From positions 1-5,310 of the forward strand of contig JAGNMH010000452.1 in NCBI GenBank assembly GCA_017991275.1: a stretch of 5,310 bases of DNA, in the 5' to 3' direction. A program made the translations under genes and the position numbers. The notes beneath the pieces were generated by a model. It was not told the DNA's origin, did not search any database, and worked only from the letters and a program-made list of their open reading frames with translations. Of this stretch, positions 1-4,432 are shown piece by piece. Within the stretch, counting starts at the first letter, position 1, and the number at the start of each line of letters is the position of its first letter. Source of the stretch: Acidobacteriota bacterium (GTDB lineage: Bacteria > Acidobacteriota > Blastocatellia > RBC074).

Positions 1-1032
1 TGTGCCCGTCGGGTTTTCCATCACCAGCGTAGAAAGGATCATTGGGATCATGAAGGTCATGGTGATGGGCATCTGAGCCTGTTGGCCGTCGTCGTCATTC
101 GAGACAATCGCGCCGACCATCGCGTAGAGCGTAGCGTAAAGGAAATAACCCAGCAGGAAATAAATAATGAAAAAGACAAACAGCCAGGGAGAAATCTTCG
201 GGATTTGATCGGCGTACATTACCAGCGCCGGAGCGGCGGATAAGCCGGTGAGAATGACGCCGAATATAGACCAGGTCAGATATTGAGTCAGGCCGACCAA
301 TCCGATACCAATGACTTTGCCCATCATCAGATAAAAGGGGCTGACAGATGAGAGCAGGACTTCGATGATGCGGTTCTGTTTTTCTTCGGTCACGCCGCGC
401 ATGACCGTTACGCCGTAAACCAAAATCGTCAGGTAAAGAACCATCAGCATGGCGAAAGCCAGAACGACGCGCCCACGACCGCTCTCGCCGCGCTCGTTGA
501 CAGCCTTAAGCGTCACGTCTTTGGTCAATTCACGCACTCGTTCAGCGTCAAGTCCGGCCAGCGCAATGCGGCGTTCTGAAATGGCTTTGTTCAGCGCGTC
601 TTCGACTCTGCTTCTGCCCACGACGGCTGCGGCGTTTTTGGAGTAAATGGTGATTTCTTTTTGGCTGAGCGCGTTGGCGGGCAGAATCAAAATTCCATCA
701 ATCTCTTTTCGTGCCAGCCGCTCGGCCAAAACCTGTCGGCGCGTTTCCACATCCTCGCCGGGCTTCAGAGCTTCGCGGGTCAGTTCATAACGCGGCTGGC
801 CGGAGCGTTTCGGCACCAGCAGGACGTTCATTCGTTCGTAAAGCGCGGCGTCCGAGGTTTGATCCAACACGACGATGCTGTATTTGTCCGGGCCGCTGTA
901 ACGCCCAACCAAAACCGGAATCAGGACGAACGAGGACATAATAATTGGGCCGAGTACAGTGCCAATGACGAAGCCTTTAGATTTCACTCGGATCAGATAT
1001 TCGCGTTTGATGATCGTCCACAGTTTGTTCAT
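1..1032 (-). CDS. ABC-2 type transporter permease (NatB/YhaP-like), C-terminus cut by window edge
   Basis: This is an integral-membrane subunit of an ABC exporter, of the NatB/YhaP kind (ABC-2 permease). In the window 344 residues are readable without a stop, and the frame runs off the left edge. A cytoplasmic N-terminus ending in a KREYLIRVKSKGF-type stretch (about residues 8-21) precedes a first membrane segment at about 22-43. A long soluble loop follows (about 45-185), presumably extracytoplasmic. Further hydrophobic segments lie at about 188-210, 235-263, 283-308 and 323-338. Between the second and third is the family hallmark, EEKQNRIIEVLLSSVSP (214-230), followed by the MGKVIGIG segment. 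The ATG overlaps the preceding gene's stop as ATGA, and a very strong Shine-Dalgarno (AAAGGAGGA, 1041-1049) lies 8 nt upstream, so the start is secure. The usual ATPase partner is not in the window. The substrate is unknown; sodium export is known for NatAB but cannot be read from this sequence. Confidence 0.9.
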   Translation of the reverse strand, partial: MNKLWTIIKREYLIRVKSKGFVIGTVLGPIIMSSFVLIPVLVGRYSGPDKYSIVVLDQTSDAALYERMNVLLVPKRSGQPRYELTREALKPGEDVETRRQVLAERLARKEIDGILILPANALSQKEITIYSKNAAAVVGRSRVEDALNKAISERRIALAGLDAERVRELTKDVTLKAVNERGESGRGRVVLAFAMLMVLYLTILVYGVTVMRGVTEEKQNRIIEVLLSSVSPFYLMMGKVIGIGLVGLTQYLTWSIFGVILTGLSAAPALVMYADQIPKISPWLFVFFIIYFLLGYFLYATLYAMVGAIVSNDDDGQQAQMPITMTFMIPMILSTLVMENPTGT

Positions 1033-1727
1033 TGCTGTTCTCCTCCTTTGTTTACCTTGGCCAATTCCTTCAAAACTTTCCTGGTGAATTTCGCCATGCC
1101 TTTTGTTTCTTTCAATTCCTGTTTCAACCTCTCTAACTCTTCAGGCGTGTCCACGTCGTACCAGGCTGGTCCAACGATCAAACTCAAACCTGCGGCTTTT
1201 GCCTGAGCTTCGGTCGCAGCCATCACGTCGGCGGTGCTCCACGGAATGTTTTGGAAAACTGCCGGGTTAAGTTTTCGCATGCCGATCAGGCAGTAACCAT
1301 TGTCTTCAGCCGGAACGACGACCACGTCGTTTTCGGTTTCCAGGCAGTCAAAAGCTTCAAACACCATTTCATCAGGCAAAGTCGGACTGTCGCCGCCGAT
1401 GGCCATAACGCAATCAAAACCCATTGCGAAAACGTCGGCGAAACAGTTCGTCAGGCGTTCGCCCAAATCTTTGCCGCGCTGAGCGATCATCAAACAGCCT
1501 TCGCGTTCGACTTCGTCAAAAGCTTCTTCTTCGCCTTCTGGCGTGTAACAAAGTACTTGCCGCAGTTCGTCGCGTTCGTCGTTGACAGATTCCATCATCG
1601 CAAAAGTGTCGCTCAGAAAAGCGACGTAAAGCTGTTTGGCTTCTGCTGCCGTCAGCGCGCCGATCAATCGTGTTTTGACTTGTCCTTCGATTGGCGCTTT
1701 CGCCATCAAGACCAATGCTTCTTTCAA
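1029..1727 (-). CDS. TIGR04282/DUF2064 family glycosyltransferase-like protein
   Basis: A 232-residue cytoplasmic protein of the DUF2064/TIGR04282 family, related to GT-A fold nucleotidyl- and glycosyltransferases; some members are annotated in arsenosugar biosynthesis. The N-terminus carries the nucleotide-binding pattern MAKAPIEGQVKTRL (8-21). The GGDSPTLP motif follows (111-118; the Asp is the likely metal/substrate ligand), then PAEDNGYCLIGM (139-150) and YDVDTPEEL (190-198). In relatives I remember, the third pattern usually reads DGGY; here it is DNGY. The start is TTG at 1725-1727: the frame is closed by TAG only two codons upstream, GGAG lies 6 nt before TTG, and this start gives the family's normal N-terminus. 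The first ATG would begin at MAKAP and trim 7 residues. A lysine-rich tail (about 207-232) follows the catalytic domain. The sugar donor and acceptor cannot be inferred. The gene lies in the minus-strand operon after the glycosidase and overlaps the permease by 4 bp. Confidence 0.88.
   Translation of the reverse strand: MKEALVLMAKAPIEGQVKTRLIGALTAAEAKQLYVAFLSDTFAMMESVNDERDELRQVLCYTPEGEEEAFDEVEREGCLMIAQRGKDLGERLTNCFADVFAMGFDCVMAIGGDSPTLPDEMVFEAFDCLETENDVVVVPAEDNGYCLIGMRKLNPAVFQNIPWSTADVMAATEAQAKAAGLSLIVGPAWYDVDTPEELERLKQELKETKGMAKFTRKVLKELAKVNKGGEQQ
1041..1049 (-). promoter_or_regulatory. Strong ribosome-binding site of the ABC permease
   Basis: On the minus strand AAAGGAGGA lies 8 nt before the ATG at 1032. 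It sits inside the last codons of the upstream glycosyltransferase gene, which ends in an ATGA overlap. It fixes the permease start and suggests the permease is translated strongly in its own right as well as by coupling. Confidence 0.85.
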
Positions 1728-1733
1728 TGTCTA

Positions 1734-1737
1734 CTCC
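1734..1737 (-). promoter_or_regulatory. Ribosome-binding site that supports a TTG start
   Basis: GGAG on the minus strand is 6 nt upstream of the TTG at 1727. It decides the start of the glycosyltransferase-like gene, because no ATG or GTG in frame lies between the upstream TAG (1731-1733) and the TTG. It begins only 4 bp from the edge of the inverted repeat at 1742. Confidence 0.6.
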
Positions 1738-1741
1738 GGGT

Positions 1742-1843
1742 AATGTAGGTCGAACTGTTAGTTTGACCCGATTCACCAATCGAGAGATGGCGAGCAATAA
1801 GCGTTTCCAGAAAGCCTGGCAAACTGACAGTTCGCCCTACATT
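1742..1843. repeat. 102-bp inverted-repeat element (MITE/REP-like or structured RNA)
   Basis: The two 24-bp arms, 1742-1765 and 1820-1843, are inverted copies matching at 22 of 24 positions; each begins AATGTAGG and ends AGTTTG when read inward. The mismatches are at positions 9 and 18 of the arm. The 54-bp centre carries two further perfect small stems: CGATT/AATCG with loop CACC (1769-1782), and CCAG/CTGG with a 5-nt loop (1807-1819). Folded, it would be a long stem with two inner hairpins. It fills almost the entire gap between the glycosidase stop codon (1843-1845) and the glycosyltransferase ribosome-binding site (1734-1737). There is no T-run after either arm, so it is not a standard intrinsic terminator. 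I see no convincing target-site duplication. Without the rest of the genome I cannot say whether it is repeated; a small non-autonomous element is my first guess. Confidence 0.7.
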
Positions 1844-2985
1844 TATCTTGGAAATATCAGCAGCGCATCGCTCACCGCGCGTTCGCCTGTGGCGTCCGAT
1901 GGACTGTTGACGATTTTGTTTTTGACGACCATCGCGGTTGAACCGCCGCCATCCAGATTCATAGCTTCAACGCAGCCGAGTTCCAGCATCAAGCCAGCCA
2001 GTTCGTCCAAAGTCATGCCAACACTGAGTTTTTGGCGACCATCAACAGTCAGCAAAATCAGTTTGCCGTCCGTTCGCCAGCCAATTGCTGTGCGTGGATG
2101 GCGCCGGCGATAAAGCGAATCGCTATAACGCGAGGCTTCGGTGGCAAAGACTTTTTGACCGGCGGCAATCAACTGCGGGCCTCCGCCAAGAATGAAATCG
2201 GGGTTGAATGGAATTGGCGGCTCGGCTTTGAGTTCGGTTTTGATTTCCAGGTGCGAACCTTGCCGCAGATTTTTCAACGCCCATTCGCGCGAAGTTCCGG
2301 TTGCTGATACGACAAAACCGCCAGGCGGGATTGGCTGGCTGCCAGCGGCGTCTTTCACCGTTGCCACTCGATTTTTTTCGACGACGAATTCAATGCCGTC
2401 AGCGTCGGTCAGCGTAGTTCGATGAAATTCCGGTGTGAAAATAACCAGTTCGTCTTTTTCGCGCGGGCGATTGAAGCCGTGAATTTTGAAAGCCGCCGTG
2501 CCGCTGGTTCGTAACTCGGCAGTCATTGTGACGTGAGTCACCGTCGCGCGAACCTGTTTGCCGTCGTCGTGAACGGCCAGCGCCGCTCGGTTGTTGACCG
2601 GCTCGCTCAAAACCTTGCCGCCGATGGTCAGCGCGCCCATCGGTTCTCCGCGAACGATGCCGGTTGTGCGAAAGTAACCGCCATTGATCGCCGCCAGGGC
2701 GCCGTGCCGCTGAGCAATTGAACTTGTGGTTTCCGCTCCGGCGACTTCATCCATTGCCTGAGCCAGCCGCAGTCGAGCCAGTTTCGGATCAACGATCAGA
2801 GCCTTAATCGTCCAGCGGTCGCCGGTTGCGGCTTCTGAAAAATCACCGCGCTTGATTGAAACCAGCTCAACGCCGGACGCTACGGTTTCCGCCGTTTGCG
2901 ATTGCTCAGCGCGATCCGATGAATGTCCGACCGACGCCAGCGCCGTAAAACCGAGCAGCAAAATTGTCAGCAGTCGAATCAGCAT
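1843..2985 (-). CDS. Exported phosphodiester glycosidase-domain protein (NAGPA/DUF2233 family)
   Basis: A 380-residue protein of the NAGPA family (phosphodiester glycosidase, DUF2233). The family is named for the enzyme that removes the covering GlcNAc from GlcNAc-1-phosphodiester; bacterial members are linked to exopolysaccharide or cell-envelope glycans. A Sec signal peptide is clear: MLIRLLTILLLGFTALA (1-17) with likely cleavage after Ala17 or Gly20, so the protein acts outside the cytoplasm. Family motifs appear in order: AAINGGYF (98-105), ILGGGPQLI (265-273), RHPRTAIGW (295-303), TVDGRQ (313-318), NLDGGGSTAMV (343-353), and NSPSD with GERAVSDALLIF (360-378), which reaches nearly the C-terminal end. 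The domain therefore looks complete. The ATG shares a base with the mazG stop (TGATG), and there is no clear Shine-Dalgarno, so translation is probably coupled to mazG. The stop codon overlaps the outer base of the downstream inverted repeat. The exact substrate is not inferable. Confidence 0.92.
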   Translation of the reverse strand: MLIRLLTILLLGFTALASVGHSSDRAEQSQTAETVASGVELVSIKRGDFSEAATGDRWTIKALIVDPKLARLRLAQAMDEVAGAETTSSIAQRHGALAAINGGYFRTTGIVRGEPMGALTIGGKVLSEPVNNRAALAVHDDGKQVRATVTHVTMTAELRTSGTAAFKIHGFNRPREKDELVIFTPEFHRTTLTDADGIEFVVEKNRVATVKDAAGSQPIPPGGFVVSATGTSREWALKNLRQGSHLEIKTELKAEPPIPFNPDFILGGGPQLIAAGQKVFATEASRYSDSLYRRRHPRTAIGWRTDGKLILLTVDGRQKLSVGMTLDELAGLMLELGCVEAMNLDGGGSTAMVVKNKIVNSPSDATGERAVSDALLIFPR

Positions 2986-3794
2986 CAGTTTTGACGTTCG
3001 ATCTTTTTAGCTTCGTCCCAATAAGCGTCCATTTCTGCCAGAGTTACATCGCCCCAGGCTTTGCCTTGTTCCTGGACGCGGCGTTCGATGTGAGCGAAGC
3101 GGCGGCGAAACTTTCTATTTGTTGCTTTCAAAGCAGTTTCCGGTTCGATTCCGTGCCAGCGGGCGATGTTTGTCACTACGAACATCACGTCGCCGAGTTC
3201 GGCAGCAATGGCATTCTGGTCGCGGTTTTCGCGTTTGAACTCCGCGCGCAACTCTCGAATTTCTTCTTCCAGCTTGTCGAAAATATCTTCGCTCTGTTGC
3301 CAGTCGAAACCAACGCGAGCGGCTTTGGTTGTCAGTTGGAACGCTTCCAGCAGGGCTGGAATTTTCGACGAAGTGCCGTCCAGCATAGAAGTTTTCTTTT
3401 CTTCTTTTCCTTCGGCCTTTCGCTCGGCGGCTTTTATCGCCTCCCAGTTGAGTAAAACGTCAGCGGTTGAATCAACTGTCTGTTCACCGAACACATGTGG
3501 ATGGCGACGAGTCATTTTTTCGTGAACTCGCGTAATGGAATCGTGCGCGTCAAAGTGACCGGCCTCGGCGGCTATCTGGCCGTAAAAGACGATTTGGAAA
3601 AGCAGGTCGCCGAGTTCGTCGCGCAACCCGTTCCAATCTCCGACTTCGGCAGCTTCCAAAACTTCGTAAGCTTCTTCGATCAGCATTGGCCCAAGTGTTG
3701 CGTAAGTTTGTTCCTGATCCCACGGACATCCGCCAGGAGCGCGTAAACGCGCCATCATTTCAACCAGGTCTTGAAAGGTTCTTTTCGTACTCAT
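2985..3794 (-). CDS. mazG: Nucleoside triphosphate pyrophosphohydrolase MazG
   Basis: MazG hydrolyses NTPs and dNTPs to the monophosphate and pyrophosphate in the cytoplasm. It is considered a house-cleaning enzyme and, in E. coli, a modulator of the stringent response. With the ATG at 3794 the protein has 269 residues, close to the 263 of E. coli MazG, and both MazG domains are present. The N-terminal domain has MARLRAPGGCPWDQEQT (14-30), the metal-binding EEAYE (40-44), ELGDLLFQIVFY (60-71) and RRHPHVFGE (96-104). A charged linker follows (about 120-140). The C-terminal domain has KAARVGFDW (157-165), EEEIREL (176-182) and ELGDVMF (199-205). The frame is open upstream to a GTG at 3842, but that codon overlaps the predicted -10 box and the extra 16 residues do not look like family sequence, so I prefer the ATG although no clear Shine-Dalgarno precedes it. 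It is the first gene of the minus-strand operon. Confidence 0.95.
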   Translation of the reverse strand: MSTKRTFQDLVEMMARLRAPGGCPWDQEQTYATLGPMLIEEAYEVLEAAEVGDWNGLRDELGDLLFQIVFYGQIAAEAGHFDAHDSITRVHEKMTRRHPHVFGEQTVDSTADVLLNWEAIKAAERKAEGKEEKKTSMLDGTSSKIPALLEAFQLTTKAARVGFDWQQSEDIFDKLEEEIRELRAEFKRENRDQNAIAAELGDVMFVVTNIARWHGIEPETALKATNRKFRRRFAHIERRVQEQGKAWGDVTLAEMDAYWDEAKKIERQN

Positions 3795-3808
3795 AATCAA
3801 TTGTCGCA

Positions 3809-3822
3809 AGGTGTTAGGTGTT
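3809..3822. repeat. 2 x 7-bp tandem repeat in the mazG leader
   Basis: AGGTGTT occurs twice in immediate succession on the plus strand (3809-3815, 3816-3822), so the mazG leader would read AACACCT twice. It sits 15 bp upstream of the mazG ATG, where a Shine-Dalgarno would be expected nearby but is missing. It may be a regulator site or chance. Confidence 0.35.
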
Positions 3823-3823
3823 T

Positions 3824-3841
3824 TGCCGCATTGGCGCGGCA
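3824..3841 (-). other. Small hairpin at the predicted 5' end of the mazG transcript
   Basis: GCCGC (3825-3829) and GCGGC (3836-3840) are perfect inverted copies around a 6-nt centre, extended by one A-T pair (3824/3841). If transcription starts near 3834 only part of the stem would be in the RNA, so it may instead be a DNA-level site. No T-run follows it, so it is not a terminator. Confidence 0.35.
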
Positions 3842-3849
3842 CTATACCA
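3841..3849 (-). promoter_or_regulatory. Candidate extended -10 promoter for the mazG operon
   Basis: The minus strand reads TGGTATAGT, matching the extended -10 pattern TGnTATAAT at all but one specified base. No good -35 is visible 16-18 bp upstream, which extended -10 promoters tolerate. Transcription would start near 3834, giving a leader of about 40 nt before the mazG ATG at 3794. Judged from pattern only. Confidence 0.45.
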
Positions 3850-3907
3850 CGCGCTTGCGCAAAGGCCGGAACGGCTATGTAAGTTTTTCAGTTGGGATGG
3901 GAATTTT

Positions 3908-3918
3908 ACTCAGTGAGT
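3908..3918. promoter_or_regulatory. 11-bp palindrome, possible operator
   Basis: ACTCA-G-TGAGT is a perfect inverted repeat with a one-base centre, located in the divergent intergenic region. Its size is right for a half-site pair of a dimeric regulator, but a single short palindrome is weak evidence and no cognate regulator gene is adjacent. Confidence 0.25.
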
Positions 3919-3931
3919 TGGGGATTATTCG

Positions 3932-3949
3932 AGTGCAGATGGCTGCATT
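3932..3949 (+). other. Short hairpin upstream of the receiver gene
   Basis: TGCAG (3934-3938) and CTGCA (3943-3947) pair perfectly around a 4-nt loop. The stem extends by one G-T and one A-T pair, giving about 7 pairs. It ends 43 bp before the ATG at 3992. No T-run follows, so it is not a terminator. It could be part of a 5' leader or a protein site. Confidence 0.3.
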
Positions 3950-3976
3950 GTTGCGGAAATTGTAAAAAATCTAGAG

Positions 3977-3982
3977 AAGGAG
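3977..3982 (+). promoter_or_regulatory. Ribosome-binding site of the receiver gene
   Basis: AAGGAG lies 9 nt before the ATG at 3992 in an A-rich context. It is the best evidence that the short plus-strand gene is genuinely translated and that its start is correctly placed. Confidence 0.8.
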
Positions 3983-3991
3983 TTCAAAAAT

Positions 3992-4429
3992 ATGACAGGC
4001 TCAATTATTGGTCAAAATTCGCCGCTTCGTACAATTCCGTCGCCAAAATCGAAATTGTTGTTGGTTGCCGATTCGCCTGATCGCCTGAAAAAAATGAAGA
4101 ATGGGGTTCACGCTGCTGACTTTGAAATTACCGGAGTCTGCTCCGTTGATGAACTTCGTGCCGCCTGCCGCAACCACCACGATCTGGTCGTTCTGGATGT
4201 CGAAGCAATGCAAGTCAAACCTATGCTTTCAGCTTTGCGCTCAAGCGCCGATAACAAAACGACAATGGCTTTGGTTGAATCTTCGCGGCTGAGCCAGGAT
4301 CACACATTGGCTGGTTTGCTGCCGACTTTTCGAGCCATGCAATGCGACCAAGCTCAGATGAGCGCGCTGCTGCGTCAGCTCAGCGAAGGAGCCGCGCGAG
4401 CTACCGACAAACGGCCAGTGCTGTTGTGA
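3992..4429 (+). CDS. Stand-alone degenerate response-regulator receiver-like protein
   Basis: A 145-residue soluble protein with the layout of a single CheY-like receiver domain and no output domain. After a polar N-terminal tail (1-19), KLLLVADS (21-28) resembles strand 1 with only one acidic residue (Asp27) of the usual pair. DLVVLDVE (64-71) resembles strand 3 with Asp69 in the phospho-acceptor position. TTMALVESS (90-98) resembles strand 4. The stretch after LLPTFRAM (109-116), where the conserved Lys-Pro should be, reads CDQAQ (118-122), so the signalling lysine is missing. The last helix (about 121-132) and a short charged tail end the protein. I infer a receiver fold that may not be phosphorylated normally and may act through protein contacts; this is by motif only, and the family could be an unnamed one. 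It is monocistronic, divergent from mazG and convergent with larC. Confidence 0.65.
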   Translation: MTGSIIGQNSPLRTIPSPKSKLLLVADSPDRLKKMKNGVHAADFEITGVCSVDELRAACRNHHDLVVLDVEAMQVKPMLSALRSSADNKTTMALVESSRLSQDHTLAGLLPTFRAMQCDQAQMSALLRQLSEGAARATDKRPVLL

Positions 4430-4432
4430 GCT

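Larger units (their letters stand above)
3850..3976. other. Upstream part of the divergent intergenic region, no gene
   Basis: Non-coding gap between the predicted mazG promoter and the ribosome-binding site of the plus-strand receiver gene. It becomes AT-richer towards the right end. Short open frames here on the plus strand have no Shine-Dalgarno and no recognisable content. It contains an 11-bp palindrome (3908-3918) and a hairpin (3932-3949), listed separately. I could not find a convincing -35/-10 pair for the plus-strand gene. Confidence 0.6.

Noticed and set aside
661..1206. 181-codon open frame on the plus strand
   Set aside because: It lies antisense to the well-supported permease and glycosyltransferase genes, has no recognisable domain and no Shine-Dalgarno, and its composition follows from the opposite-strand codons.
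1251..1748. 165-codon open frame on the plus strand
   Set aside because: Antisense shadow of the DUF2064-family gene, whose motifs are clear on the other strand.
1516..1797. 93-codon frame on the minus strand covering half of the inverted repeat
   Set aside because: It overlaps the glycosyltransferase gene in another frame and has no motif; its Arg/Ser-rich content looks like an out-of-frame translation.
1742..1843. Inverted repeat as an intrinsic terminator
   Set aside because: The loop is too large, no T-run follows on either strand, and it lies inside a run of co-directional genes.
2964..3455. 163-codon open frame on the plus strand
   Set aside because: Antisense to mazG; phenylalanine- and serine-rich composition is typical of a reverse shadow of a Glu/Lys-rich protein.
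3795..3842. GTG start at 3842 for mazG, adding 16 residues
   Set aside because: The GTG overlaps the predicted -10 box, has no Shine-Dalgarno, and the added residues do not resemble MazG; the ATG at 3794 gives the family's usual length.
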